Source: Empedobacter tilapiae
Lineage (GTDB): Bacteria > Bacteroidota > Bacteroidia > Flavobacteriales > Weeksellaceae
Assembly: GCF_004785645.1 (NCBI RefSeq)
Contig: NZ_SRPE01000013.1
Span: 1-64,000 of the forward strand
Length of the DNA stretch: 64,000 nucleotides
Direction of reading: 5' to 3'
How positions within the stretch are numbered: the first letter of the stretch is position 1; each line of letters starts with the position of its first letter. Shown in pieces: positions 1-9,287 of the stretch. The translations under genes were made by a program, and so were the position numbers. A model generated the notes under the pieces. It saw nothing but the letters and a program-made list of their open reading frames with translations. It made no database searches and was not told the DNA's origin.

Positions 1-15
1 CTCGGAATCGGGTTG

Positions 16-46
16 CAAAGGTAATACTTATTTCTAAACTCGCAAA
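16..46 (-). promoter_or_regulatory. Flavobacterial sigma-A promoter, proximal, reading out of the window
   Basis: On the minus strand the -7 box is TACCTTTG (complement of 16-23), preceded after 19 nt by TTTG (complement of 43-46). This fits the Bacteroidota consensus TTG-N17-23-TAnnTTTG. The gene it serves lies left of the window and cannot be seen. Confidence 0.55.
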
Positions 47-125
47 TTTTATTTTAAATAAATTTTTGTCGCTATATAAGCCCTTATGTCAACTACAATA
101 CTACTCGTCTTTCGTATTGGGATTG

Positions 126-158
126 CAAATATACGGTTGGATTATTCGTTTTTCCAAA
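126..158 (-). promoter_or_regulatory. Flavobacterial sigma-A promoter, distal, reading out of the window
   Basis: On the minus strand the -7 box is TATATTTG (complement of 126-133), with TTTG at the complement of 155-158, a spacing of about 21 nt. Together with the element at 16-46 it forms a tandem promoter arrangement for an off-window transcript, as is common before stable RNA or highly expressed operons. Confidence 0.55.
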
Positions 159-360
159 CATACTTTACATTTATTTTACATTATTTCCTTAAGTGATTGG
201 TATAACGCAAAATATTTTTTGAAAGTTTTATCAAATAGCTAAATTTTCCATACAAAAACTCAAGTTCAATCTAGTAAATGGATACTTTGTGGTTGTAAAA
301 TCAAGAAGAATTGTAGCGAAGCGAGAAGAGTTTATTCAAAAATAATTACAACTATTATAT

Positions 361-409
361 ATACAACCAAAAAAAGGAGAACATTATGTTCTCCTTTTTT
401 TGGTTGTAT
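361..409 (-). terminator. Palindromic terminator of the efflux operon
   Basis: A perfect 24-bp inverted repeat (361-384 and 386-409) has a one-base centre. It contains a GGAGAACAT/ATGTTCTCC core flanked by seven-base A and T runs, so it can act as an intrinsic terminator in either direction. It sits 4 nt beyond the stop codon of the adaptor gene at 414. Confidence 0.85.
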
Positions 410-413
410 TTCA

Positions 414-1547
414 TTAATGTGGTTCATCACCATTTTTATTTTTCTCTAAATCGGTATTCCAGATTTTGATTTTATCTGTCTTTTTCAATCCAGATTTTAC
501 TTGAACGTTAACACCATCTGTAATTCCAAGGGTAATGTATTTCTTTTCATACTTCGCATCTTGACCTTTACCAGAAATAAGAATCTCTACATATGGTTTT
601 TGATTTTCGTCATAACGAACATGCGCCGATTTTACCAGCAACACATTTTTAGCTTCTTGCGTCACAACCTCAGCATTTGCAGAATATCCGGCACGAATAA
701 AATTATCTGAATCTAATTGAACTGGTGCTTTGATCTCAAATTGTACTACTCCATTACTTGCAACTCCTTGAGGCGATATAAAATCAAGAATCGCTGTAAA
801 AGTTTTATTTGGAATTGCACCAATTGATACATTAATTTTCATTCCTTCTTTTAATTTACCAACCTCAGCTTCATCAACTTTTCCTTGGAAAATCATTTTC
901 TTTACATCTGCCATCGTAGCAATCGTTGTACCTGTAGAGAAATTATTAATCTCTTGTACCATATTTCCAACCTCAACAGGAATATCTAAAATCATTCCCG
1001 AAGTAGTTGCTGTAATACGCGTTGTAGCATAAGCTTCTAAACCAGGAGCAATACCTGTTTGCGCAACTTTGTAATCGTTTTCAGCTGCTTTTAATTGTTG
1101 TTGTGCTGATTTATATGTCGCATTTGCATTATCATAATCTGCACGAGGCAAAACACCTTGATTATATAAAGTTGACGTTCGATTGAAATTACGACGTTCT
1201 TGATCGACCGTAATTTGAGCAGCTTGAATAGACTGACGAGCTGCATTTAACGATTGAACATTTGGGACAACTTTCAGTTCACAAATCAATTGTCCTTTTT
1301 CTACATATTGTCCTTCAGCAACATTTATCGATTTTATAACACCTGAAATATTTGGCTTAATTTCAATTGTTTCCAACGGCTTTACTTCACCAGTTGCAAC
1401 AGCTTTCACCTCGATATTTCCCATAAAAGGCGTTGTCGTTTCATAAACTTCATTGTCTTGGCTATTCTTTTTACCGAAATACGCAATCACACCGATTACA
1501 GCACCGATAAAAACGACAATCATCAAAATCTTTAGAAATTTTTTCAT
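414..1547 (-). CDS. Periplasmic adaptor (HlyD/MacA family) of an ABC efflux system
   Basis: This 377-residue membrane-fusion protein is the last gene of a four-gene operon that also encodes a MacB-type ATPase and two permeases. An N-terminal membrane anchor (about residues 5-24) is followed by a biotinyl-lipoyl-like hairpin half (VKPNISGVIKSINVAEGQYV region), an alpha-helical coiled stretch (about 100-165), the second lipoyl half (TTSGMILDIPVEVGNMV), a beta-barrel domain and a membrane-proximal domain. The family links inner-membrane ABC permeases to an outer-membrane TolC channel; no TolC gene is in the operon. The start at 1547 places the basic residues MKKFLK just before the hydrophobic anchor. 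The substrate cannot be told from sequence. The gene is separated from the upstream permease by 24 nt. Confidence 0.88.
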   Translation of the reverse strand: MKKFLKILMIVVFIGAVIGVIAYFGKKNSQDNEVYETTTPFMGNIEVKAVATGEVKPLETIEIKPNISGVIKSINVAEGQYVEKGQLICELKVVPNVQSLNAARQSIQAAQITVDQERRNFNRTSTLYNQGVLPRADYDNANATYKSAQQQLKAAENDYKVAQTGIAPGLEAYATTRITATTSGMILDIPVEVGNMVQEINNFSTGTTIATMADVKKMIFQGKVDEAEVGKLKEGMKINVSIGAIPNKTFTAILDFISPQGVASNGVVQFEIKAPVQLDSDNFIRAGYSANAEVVTQEAKNVLLVKSAHVRYDENQKPYVEILISGKGQDAKYEKKYITLGITDGVNVQVKSGLKKTDKIKIWNTDLEKNKNGDEPH

Positions 1548-1571
1548 TCTTTTATATCTGTTAAGTTTTAG

Positions 1572-2828
1572 TTATTCATCTCTCAAAGCATCAATAGGTT
1601 TGATTTGAATTGCTCGTTGAGCAGGAATCAATCCTGCTAAAGTTGCCATAACCACCATCACCGCTAAAGCTGTAAAAAGTGTAAACAAATCGATTGACGC
1701 ATTATATAAAGGTATGTTTTTATTTGATGGAATGATGACTTCGTTGAGAACCATTAGCAAAAGTGCTGCAAAAATAATTCCACCTAACCCTGCTATTAAT
1801 GTTAAAACTACTGATTCTAACAAAATTTGTCCTCGAATTTGAGCAGGAATTGCACCTAATGCTCTTCGAATTCCAAATTCTTTTGTGCGTTCTGAAACTG
1901 TAATCAATAAAATACTTGCAATCGCAATAACTCCAGAAAATAATGTCATTCCTCCTACAACAATTGCTAAAAACTGCATGCCTTTTACGAATTTCATAAT
2001 CTTTCCAAGCATTTCACCTAAATTAAAACCTCCAATTCCTTGGTCGTCTTCGGGTGCAATATTTTTAATCTGTTTCAGATATGTTTTTAATTCTTTTTCG
2101 AATGCAACAATATCATAATTATTAGGTAAACTCAAGCTTAAATATTGAATCGTTTCCCCTTGATTGTATATTTTTTGGAATGTTGTAAATGGAATAAACA
2201 CTTGATCTTTACTCTCTACAGGCGAAGAAGGCGTGTCATAAACGCCGACAATTGTATAATAACTATCGCTAATTCTGATTTCTCTACCCAAAGGTTTTGG
2301 TTTATCACCAAAAAATTGTTCTGCAACTTCAATTCCGATGACACAAACTTTTGATTCGGTTTTAATATCATCTTCATTGATGAAACGACCTTGAATAATA
2401 TCTTTTCCAAACATTCGGTTTTGGTCTGGATAATCTCCATTAACCGTGTAAAAATTATATTTTGTTCCGTAAGTTAATATTGAATTTGGTTTCGAATTTC
2501 GAGGTGCTAACAACGAAATTTGAGGAAAACGAGCCTGAATTTGACGAACATCGCTCATTTTCAATTCGATTGTACGACCTTTCTGAAATCCTTGATACGG
2601 CATTGATGTTGTTCCTCCCCAAACAAATAATGAATTGGTTGCAGCATCTGCTAAATTTCGGTCAAAACCATTTTGCAAACCACGTGTTACTCCTAACAAT
2701 AATACAAATAAGAACATTCCCCATGCGACACCAATCATTGTCAAAATAGTGCGCAATTTATTTTTGCGAATTGCCGCGTAGACCTCGCTCCAAGCATCTG
2801 GATCAAAAACAAATTTTATAAAGTTCAT
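1572..2828 (-). CDS. MacB-type ABC transporter permease, second copy
   Basis: This 418-residue FtsX/MacB-family permease has the family layout: a first membrane helix (about residues 30-52), a large periplasmic MacB core domain (about 55-270), and three C-terminal helices (about 283-310, 335-365, 375-400). The conserved cytoplasmic segment ERTKEFGIRRALGAIP lies between helices two and three, and the C terminus is the usual IKPIDALRDE. Its start codon shares one base with the stop of the upstream permease at 2828, which implies translational coupling. It is clearly paralogous to that permease and the two probably form a heterodimer driven by the ATPase at 4114-4803. Unlike Escherichia coli MacB it carries no fused ATPase. 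Confidence 0.9.
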   Translation of the reverse strand: MNFIKFVFDPDAWSEVYAAIRKNKLRTILTMIGVAWGMFLFVLLLGVTRGLQNGFDRNLADAATNSLFVWGGTTSMPYQGFQKGRTIELKMSDVRQIQARFPQISLLAPRNSKPNSILTYGTKYNFYTVNGDYPDQNRMFGKDIIQGRFINEDDIKTESKVCVIGIEVAEQFFGDKPKPLGREIRISDSYYTIVGVYDTPSSPVESKDQVFIPFTTFQKIYNQGETIQYLSLSLPNNYDIVAFEKELKTYLKQIKNIAPEDDQGIGGFNLGEMLGKIMKFVKGMQFLAIVVGGMTLFSGVIAIASILLITVSERTKEFGIRRALGAIPAQIRGQILLESVVLTLIAGLGGIIFAALLLMVLNEVIIPSNKNIPLYNASIDLFTLFTALAVMVVMATLAGLIPAQRAIQIKPIDALRDE

Positions 2829-4057
2829 TATTCGTCTCTTAAAGCATCAATAGGTTTAATACGCGCCGCATTCAAAGCTGGAATTAATCCAGAGACTGTA
2901 CCTGCAACAAACAAAATAATACAAGCCATTACCAACGAATTGGTTTCTACGCCTGGATTATAAATAAAATACTCTTCTAAACTATCGCCAATATTTTCAA
3001 CTAAAAGCGCAGCAAAAGCAATTCCGATAGCGCCAAAAATAATTGTAATCAAAATTGCTTCTTGTAAAATCAATCCCAAAACATTGGCTGGTGTAGCCCC
3101 CAAAGCCTTACGAATTCCAATTTCTTTCGTACGCTCTTTTACACTAAATACCATAATATTTCCGATACTTACGATTCCTGCAATCAAACTTCCTCCTCCA
3201 ATTACAAATACAATAATTGTCAAAATCACGAAAAACTGATTGGTATCTTCCATTGCGTCAGCCGCATTTCGTACCCAAACTCCCCCATAATCTGTAGGAG
3301 CAACGTTATGTCGAACTCTCATATTGTATTCGATTGCATTAGCTAATTTAGAAATATCAGTTAAAGCCAATCCATCTTTTGGTGTTATAATAATAGACGA
3401 AACTTTATCCGTAGCATAAATCGTTCTAAACGTTGTAAAAGGTGCATATAAAGCACGCTCGGCATTATCACCACCATCTTTACTTTCGAAAACACCAACC
3501 ACTTGATACATACTTGAACCTAATTGCAAATACTTACCGATTGCTATTTTATTTGGAAAAAAATCTTGCGCAACCAATCGTCCAATAACAATTGATTTAG
3601 ACTGATTTTCCATATCTTTTTTATTGATAAATCGACCAAGCGTAACATTTTCATTAATCATTGATTCATACTCTGGATAAACTCCAGTAATCGAATAACT
3701 TCCTGAATTGGCTTCATTTCGAATCGTATCACTTTTTGAAATTGTACTTACAATCGATTTTATCTCATCTGGAAAAGAATGTTTTATAAAATTGGAATCT
3801 TTTACATCCAATTCTATTGTACGTCCTTGTTTAAAACCATTGTAAGGCTCTGTTGTTGTTCCTCCGTTAACAGTAATATTTAATGAATTTGCTTTGAAAA
3901 ATTCTTGTTGAAATCCGTTCTGCAAACCATTTCCCAATCCATACAATGTAATAAACACAAAAAGCGCCAAAGCGATTGTCAAACCCGACAATGCTGTGCG
4001 CAATTTATTACTTGCAATGGACGACCATATTTCGCTCCAACGGTCTGTATCAAACAT
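2828..4057 (-). CDS. MacB-type ABC transporter permease, first copy
   Basis: This 409-residue permease has the MacB layout: a helix near residues 17-40, a periplasmic domain, and three C-terminal helices around the conserved VKERTKEIGIRKALGATPAN segment. It ends in IKPIDALRDE, identical to the end of its neighbour at 1572-2828. The two share most of the first 80 residues in pattern (for example GLQNGF and GRTIEL), which indicates an ancient tandem duplication. It starts 56 nt after the ATPase gene, on the same strand. The pair plus ATPase plus adaptor is a common Bacteroidota efflux operon; the substrate (a drug, peptide or lipid) is not determined by sequence. Confidence 0.9.
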   Translation of the reverse strand: MFDTDRWSEIWSSIASNKLRTALSGLTIALALFVFITLYGLGNGLQNGFQQEFFKANSLNITVNGGTTTEPYNGFKQGRTIELDVKDSNFIKHSFPDEIKSIVSTISKSDTIRNEANSGSYSITGVYPEYESMINENVTLGRFINKKDMENQSKSIVIGRLVAQDFFPNKIAIGKYLQLGSSMYQVVGVFESKDGGDNAERALYAPFTTFRTIYATDKVSSIIITPKDGLALTDISKLANAIEYNMRVRHNVAPTDYGGVWVRNAADAMEDTNQFFVILTIIVFVIGGGSLIAGIVSIGNIMVFSVKERTKEIGIRKALGATPANVLGLILQEAILITIIFGAIGIAFAALLVENIGDSLEEYFIYNPGVETNSLVMACIILFVAGTVSGLIPALNAARIKPIDALRDE

Positions 4058-4113
4058 ATTTAATATTTACAATTTTTGATTTAAAATTTCCAAAATTTGA
4101 AACTCGAAAATCA

Positions 4114-4803
4114 CTAAACTCTTACTTGTTCTACTTTTTCGTCACTTACAATTACACCATCTTTCAGGCGAACAATACGTTTACACATATTTGCAATATC
4201 ATCTTCGTGCGTCACCATTACAATTGTTTTACCTTCGTCATTAATCTCTTGAATCAAGTGCATTACTTCTTGTGAAGTTTTGGTATCCAATGCTCCTGTG
4301 GGCTCATCGGCTAATAACAATTTAGGTTTTGCAGCCAACGCTCGTGCAATTGCGACACGCTGTTTTTGTCCTCCCGAAAGTTCGTTTGGCATATGAGTAG
4401 CCCAAGGCTCCAACCCTACTCTTTCCAAATAACTAAGCGCTATTTTATTTCGATCCGAACGTTTTACTTTTTGATAATACAATGGCAAGGCAACATTTTC
4501 TAAAACATTTTTGAAACCAATTAAATTATACGATTGAAAAATAAATCCTAAAAATTTGTTTCGATAATTAGCCGCTTTAGTTTCGTTTAACTTCTCGATT
4601 CTAACACCGTCCAATTCATAAATGCCTGTATCATGCTCGTCCAACATTCCAATGATATTCAATAAAGTTGATTTCCCCGAACCCGAAGATCCCATAATCG
4701 CAACAAATTCACCTTCCGCAATCTCTAGGTTAATTCCTTTGAGTACGTGAAGTTTATTTTTTCCCATTATGTAGGATTTATTTAAATCTCGAATAGATAT
4801 CAT
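4114..4803 (-). CDS. ABC transporter ATP-binding protein (MacB/LolD type)
   Basis: This 229-residue cytoplasmic ATPase is the first gene of the efflux operon. Walker A is GSSGSGKST (about residues 38-46), the Q-loop is in FIFQSYNLI, the ABC signature is LSGGQKQRVAIARAL (about 142), Walker B is LLLADEPTGALD (about 162), and the switch histidine is in VMVTHE. The short N-terminal MISIRDLNKSY is typical of MacB/LolD-group ATPases, which work mechanistically with FtsX-like permeases rather than with channel-type permeases. The start at 4803 is supported because the family normally begins with I-x-[IL]-[KR]-[DN]-L. No convincing promoter was found in the AT-rich sequence upstream. Confidence 0.92.
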   Translation of the reverse strand: MISIRDLNKSYIMGKNKLHVLKGINLEIAEGEFVAIMGSSGSGKSTLLNIIGMLDEHDTGIYELDGVRIEKLNETKAANYRNKFLGFIFQSYNLIGFKNVLENVALPLYYQKVKRSDRNKIALSYLERVGLEPWATHMPNELSGGQKQRVAIARALAAKPKLLLADEPTGALDTKTSQEVMHLIQEINDEGKTIVMVTHEDDIANMCKRIVRLKDGVIVSDEKVEQVRV

Positions 4804-4872
4804 AGATTGTTGTAAATTTCAATAAAGATAACGGATAAGTCGAAATTATCAGAAAAATGTTACAAATAAAGA

Positions 4873-5599
4873 TTAATGCAAAAAATGTAAACCTATATTA
4901 TTTAAAGTAACATTAATAAATTGTTTAATTGTTAAGATTGACAATGTAATGAATATAACTTTTATGAATAATGGTAACTTGAATTTAAAAACAGAAAAAT
5001 ATTGATAGTAAAAAACATAAATATAAAAAAATGTAACTGCTATTGTTATGTATTTTATTGGATTTAAAAATATAGTAGGAGCAAATGTTAAAGCTACTTT
5101 TTGTATAAAATTAATTAATATCCAACCACCAACTAAATATGTATTCAAAACAAGATTCTCAGTATAATTTTGTTCACTTTTCCTGAAAATTAAATAACTA
5201 CAAAATGCATAAAAAGGGATGGCTACGAAAGGAACAAATTTGGAGTAATCTTTCTGAAATTTATATAAACCTGTATAATCAGTTAAAAATACGTTTGTAT
5301 CTACATGAAATAATTTCAAGAAAAAATATTCTATAGTCAAAATCAGAATAATCGTCGTAAAACTGTTAAAATGTTTCACTCTTTTTCCTTGAATATATTC
5401 TCGAATACTATGACCTGGTTGTGTAAAAAAGTTCTCTTATTGTAAAAATAAAACCTTTATCAAAATGAAAAATTCCATGAACAAAATCGTGAACAAAAAA
5501 ATGTTTTAATGAAAATCGATGTGTTGATATGGATTGTCCACAATTCGAACAATAGTTCCCTTGTGTTTCTTTTTTACAATTCAGGCATTTGTTATTCAT
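4873..5599 (-). pseudogene. DUF3667 membrane protein gene disrupted by a frameshift
   Basis: The 5' part (5599-5408, 63 residues) encodes the typical DUF3667 start: a zinc-ribbon (CLNCKKETQGNYCSNCG, two CxxC pairs) followed by HRFSLKHFF and KGFIFTIRELF. It then runs into a stop. In another frame, the sequence directly after ELF reads TQPGHSIREYIQGKRVKHFN, the family's expected continuation, and leads into the 3' part (to 4873) with several membrane helices. The frame changes at a run of six A on the plus strand (5425-5430). Removing one base restores one uninterrupted protein of about 240 residues. This is either a true homopolymer frameshift or an assembly error. The function of DUF3667 proteins is unknown. 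Confidence 0.85.
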
Positions 5600-5700
5600 T
5601 TTACAGAAAAATAATTAGTTAAAATGTAGTTCATAATTAATTTTGTAAAACTAGAAATACATCTTAAAAAAGCAAACTTTATTTTCAGTTATTTAAAACT

Positions 5701-8160
5701 TTAAACGGGATCCACATCAACATCAATTCGTACCGAACGAAAAGCTGCTATCGTATGTAATTGATCTATTTTTGTTTGAATTAAGTCTTTTACTTTTTGA
5801 GGTGATTGATTTGGTCGAATTTTTATCATCACATCTGTAATATATAAATTATTGATTCGTCCAATCGAAGGCGCTTCTGGACCAAGTAAACATTTTGCAT
5901 CAAAACTTGGTTTAAGCAAAACGACCAATTGAGCCGCTGTTTTATCCAAACGCTCTTTATTTTTATGCTTGAAACGTAACTTGATTAATCGCGAATAAGG
6001 CGGATACAAAAATTCTTTGCGCTCATACAAAATATCCTTCATCGTTGATGCATAACTGTAGGTTGTAACATTTTGCAAAATCTGATGTTCAGGTTGAAAA
6101 GATTGAATCAATACTCTTCCTTGTTCTTGACGACGACCTGCACGACCAGAAACTTGTGTTAACAATTGAAATGCTTTTTCGTGTGCTCTAAAATCAGGGA
6201 AATTTAATAAAGAATCTGCTCGAATAACACCAACAAAATTAACATTTCCGAAATCGAAACCTTTTGTAATCATCTGTGTTCCAATTAAAATATCAATTTC
6301 TTTGTTCTCAAAATCTTCAATTAATTTTTCATAAGCAAATTTCCCGCGCATCGAATCAACATCCATTCTTCGAACTTTTGCATCAGGAAAAATCGTTTGA
6401 ACTTGCTGTTCTATCTGCTCCGTTCCCAAACCTTTTGTATTCAATTCGTGCGAACCACAACTTGGACAACGCAAAGGTTTCGCTTGCGCATAACCACAAT
6501 AATGACATTTTAGTTGATTCGAAAATTTATGATACGTTAAACTGACATCGCAATTTGGACATTCGGGCGTATGACCACACGTATTACATTCCATAATCGG
6601 TGCATATCCACGACGATTCTGGAATAAAATGACTTGTTTTTTTTGATGCAATTGATCGAAAATTTCATCACGAAGTGTATGCGAAATATCTTCTGTAATT
6701 TCTTTTTCCTTTTGTGCTTTTTTGAGGTCAATCAAATTAATTTCGGGCAATTTTATATTCCCAAAACGCTCCGTTAATTCGACATAACCATATTTTTTAT
6801 TTTTCGCATTATAATAACTTTCAGCCGAAGGTGTCGCCGAACCTAACAAAACTTTCGCGTTCATCATTCCTCCAAGCAACATCGCCATATCGCGTGCATG
6901 AAAAAATGGTTTCACATCCATTTGTTTATAAGACGATTCATGTTCTTCGTCGACGATAATCATTCCCAAATTATCAAAAGGCAAATAAAGCGCTGTTCGT
7001 GGACCAATGATAATATCGAAATCGCCATTCAAGGTTTTTTGCCATAATTCGACACGTTCATTTTGATTGAATTTTGAATGATAAACTCCTACTCTTTCTC
7101 CAAAATGCTTTTTAATGCGATGAACAATTTGCGTTGCCACAGAAATTTCTGGCAATAAATACAACACTTTATTTCCTTTTGCAATTACTTGCTCCATCAA
7201 TTTCAGATAAATTTCTGTCTTTCCGCTTGACGTTACGCCATGTAACAAAACAGTAGATTTATCTTTAAAATCTTCTTTAATTTGATTTAGAGCTGCAGTT
7301 TGTTTCAATGTCAATTCAGAAATTTCAGTTACATCCTTTTCTTCTTCGTCTACACGAGACGTTTGATGTTGATAAATTTCGACAGCTCCTTTTTCTGCTA
7401 AAGATTTTAGTACTGCATTTGTCGCTCCTTGTTTTACAAATTCTGCAACTTTTAGCGGTTTTTCTTGTAATTGCGTTTCTAACGTAATCAATTGCAACAA
7501 GGTTTCGCGCTGTTTTGGCGCTTTATTTAATTGATTTAAAATCTCGATAAAAGCAGTTTCATTTCCTTTTAAATCTGGATGTAACCTGACATAATTATCA
7601 ATTTTTGGCGTATATTTTTCGTTAAGTTTTTCATCTAAACGAATAATTCCTTTATCAATTAATAATTTAAGTGTTGGAATTGCTGATTTTTCATCCACAA
7701 TTAAAGCAGCTTCTTCAACCGAAATGATTTCTCTTAATTTCAACGCTTCAAAAACTAAAAATTCATAATCATTTAATTCTTCAATTGTTTCGTAATTTGG
7801 ATTAATTAATCGAACAAAAGTTTGAGATTCTAATTTTAACGCAGAAGGAAAAGCATTTCTGAAAACATCACCCAACGAACACATATAATAATTCGCCATC
7901 CACTCCCAAAAATTAATTTGCGTTTGCGTCACCAAAGGTTCGTCATCCAAAAAAGCATGAATTGCCTTTGTTTTGTATAACTCTGGTGCATTTTGATGAA
8001 TAGAATGTACAATTCCTGTATATAATTTTTGCGTTCCGAAAGGCACGGAAACACGCTGACCAACTTTAATTTGCTGTAAATCAATTTCAGAAAGATGATA
8101 CGTAAATGTTCCATTTAATGAAAGTGGTAAAATAATTTCGGCAAAATAATTAATTGTCAT
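5701..8160 (-). CDS. priA: Primosomal protein N' (replication restart helicase PriA)
   Basis: This 819-residue superfamily 2 DNA helicase reloads the replicative helicase at stalled or D-loop forks. The N-terminal 3'-DNA-binding domain begins with YFAEIILPLSLNGTFTYHL. Walker A is GVTSSGKT (about residues 308-315) and Walker B is DEEH (about 404-407). Eight cysteines in four CxxC pairs (about residues 525-568) form the two zinc sites of the PriA insertion. Motif V/VI regions follow (IGTQMITKGFDF and QVSGRAGR). The length is slightly above the proteobacterial 730 residues, as usual in Bacteroidota. The gene stands alone on the minus strand, about 100 nt upstream of the broken DUF3667 gene, with an ordinary AT-rich leader. 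Confidence 0.97.
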   Translation of the reverse strand: MTINYFAEIILPLSLNGTFTYHLSEIDLQQIKVGQRVSVPFGTQKLYTGIVHSIHQNAPELYKTKAIHAFLDDEPLVTQTQINFWEWMANYYMCSLGDVFRNAFPSALKLESQTFVRLINPNYETIEELNDYEFLVFEALKLREIISVEEAALIVDEKSAIPTLKLLIDKGIIRLDEKLNEKYTPKIDNYVRLHPDLKGNETAFIEILNQLNKAPKQRETLLQLITLETQLQEKPLKVAEFVKQGATNAVLKSLAEKGAVEIYQHQTSRVDEEEKDVTEISELTLKQTAALNQIKEDFKDKSTVLLHGVTSSGKTEIYLKLMEQVIAKGNKVLYLLPEISVATQIVHRIKKHFGERVGVYHSKFNQNERVELWQKTLNGDFDIIIGPRTALYLPFDNLGMIIVDEEHESSYKQMDVKPFFHARDMAMLLGGMMNAKVLLGSATPSAESYYNAKNKKYGYVELTERFGNIKLPEINLIDLKKAQKEKEITEDISHTLRDEIFDQLHQKKQVILFQNRRGYAPIMECNTCGHTPECPNCDVSLTYHKFSNQLKCHYCGYAQAKPLRCPSCGSHELNTKGLGTEQIEQQVQTIFPDAKVRRMDVDSMRGKFAYEKLIEDFENKEIDILIGTQMITKGFDFGNVNFVGVIRADSLLNFPDFRAHEKAFQLLTQVSGRAGRRQEQGRVLIQSFQPEHQILQNVTTYSYASTMKDILYERKEFLYPPYSRLIKLRFKHKNKERLDKTAAQLVVLLKPSFDAKCLLGPEAPSIGRINNLYITDVMIKIRPNQSPQKVKDLIQTKIDQLHTIAAFRSVRIDVDVDPV

Positions 8161-8302
8161 TCTATAATTTTAAACCAGCAAGTTAGTAAGATTTTTAAAA
8201 GAAATAAAAAGCTAATTTTGAAAATATTTTTGCATTTATTTAGCTATAATTAGGGATTTTATATCATTAATTAAAATCTTTAATTTAATTAAAAATAAAA
8301 TC

Positions 8303-8851
8303 ATGAACTCTTCTACCATATATAGTATCGAAAATAAATCGAAAACAAGAATGAATGAAACTATAACACAGTTAATCATTATAGCATTGATTATTTCTCT
8401 GATACTCATTATTTTTTCTACTTTCAGTCTTAAAATTTCAGGAATCATTGTTTTGTTTGTATGTTTATTATTTTGTGTTGCTATTTGTTTGATTGGAATC
8501 CCTTTTTATTTTTTACGTAAGAAATATGCAACTTCTATGATGGTAAATGAACTTGGGATTTTTACTTACAATAATAAAAATGAACCTGTTGAAACAATTT
8601 TGTACGAAAATATTCTAATAATACAATTATATGATGCGAGCGGAAGTGATAATTCTAACCCAAATCTTCGTATAAAAGTGAATAATAATGGAACTGCAAT
8701 ATGGAAAACCTTTCCAAAACTATACTACGTTGGATTAACAAATAAAAATGAGTTACACTTGCATTTCTTATTACAAGCGAAATCATCTCAAAAGAAAATA
8801 GAAATTGATCCAACTGCAATTATCTATTATCAATCATTAATTAAAGAATAA
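8303..8851 (+). CDS. Uncharacterised membrane protein with two helices
   Basis: I do not recognise this 182-residue protein. After a polar N terminus of about 20 residues there are two closely spaced hydrophobic helices (about residues 22-45 and 48-70), the second followed by the basic FLRKKYA. The rest is a soluble domain of about 110 residues with alternating beta-strand pattern (MMVNELGIFTYNN, ILYENILIIQLY). This layout resembles the membrane-anchored PH-like proteins common in Bacteroidota, which is an inference from pattern only. It is divergent from priA and followed after 82 nt by a cupin-like gene. A second in-frame ATG (residue 17) is an alternative start. Confidence 0.65.
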   Translation: MNSSTIYSIENKSKTRMNETITQLIIIALIISLILIIFSTFSLKISGIIVLFVCLLFCVAICLIGIPFYFLRKKYATSMMVNELGIFTYNNKNEPVETILYENILIIQLYDASGSDNSNPNLRIKVNNNGTAIWKTFPKLYYVGLTNKNELHLHFLLQAKSSQKKIEIDPTAIIYYQSLIKE

Positions 8852-8933
8852 AATTTCACAAATTATTAATATTTCATTTTCAGATAGTTTGAAGAATTAA
8901 TACTAATTTTAAGAGAATTCAAAAACTATCATT

Positions 8934-9245
8934 ATGTTACATGCCATTTTAGATCAGATTTCGGAATCGGAAAAACCAATTATAAAAATCATTTTCAGAA
9001 ATGATGATACGCGTGTTGTTGCTTTTGGACTGAAAAAAGGTTTGAAATTAATCGATCATCAATTACCTGTAAATGCAAAAATTTTGATGTTGAAAGGTGA
9101 AATAGAAATTGATTCGAAAATTGAGATTGTCAGTTTAAAAGAATTTGACGAATACATTCTTCCTCCAAAAGTTATTCATCAAGTGACCTCCTTACAAGAT
9201 TCGATGATGTTGGTTATTCTAAATTTTAGTGAAAAAAGTTTTTAA
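8934..9245 (+). CDS. Small cupin-like protein
   Basis: This 103-residue soluble protein has the spacing and beta pattern of a single small cupin: a strand with FGLKKGLKLIDHQLPVNAKILMLKGEIEI, then FDEYILPPKVIHQVTSLQDSMMLVILNF, where the lone histidine of PPKVIHQV sits where many cupins have their second motif. The usual first-motif histidine pair is replaced by DHQ, so metal binding is doubtful. It could be a sensor or a small stress protein; no function is assigned. It is followed immediately by an AT-rich hairpin that overlaps its stop codon, so it appears to be a separate transcription unit from the lipoprotein gene downstream. Confidence 0.6.
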   Translation: MLHAILDQISESEKPIIKIIFRNDDTRVVAFGLKKGLKLIDHQLPVNAKILMLKGEIEIDSKIEIVSLKEFDEYILPPKVIHQVTSLQDSMMLVILNFSEKSF

Positions 9246-9272
9246 ATATTTTTATATATTTAAAAACTTTTT
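9233..9272 (+). terminator. AT-rich hairpin at the end of the cupin-like gene
   Basis: A perfect 17-bp inverted repeat (9233-9249 with 9256-9272) with a 6-nt loop ends in a T run. Its left arm overlaps the stop codon at 9243-9245. The stem contains almost no G or C, so terminator strength is uncertain. Confidence 0.55.
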
Positions 9273-9287
9273 AAATATTAAAAACTT

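Larger units (their letters stand above)
1..413. other. Intergenic region at left edge
   Basis: No credible coding sequence is seen here. The region holds two minus-strand promoter-like elements facing out of the window (16-46 and 126-158) and a long palindromic terminator (361-409) behind the efflux operon. The AT-rich stretch between about 160 and 360 shows nothing further that I can support. Confidence 0.6.

Noticed and set aside
2216-2440. Minus-strand ORF within the permease gene
   Set aside because: It is an out-of-frame shadow of the permease on the same strand with no family.
8236-8448. Minus-strand ORF of 70 codons
   Set aside because: It overlaps the start of the plus-strand membrane protein gene, has no recognisable family and a composition typical of an antisense shadow.
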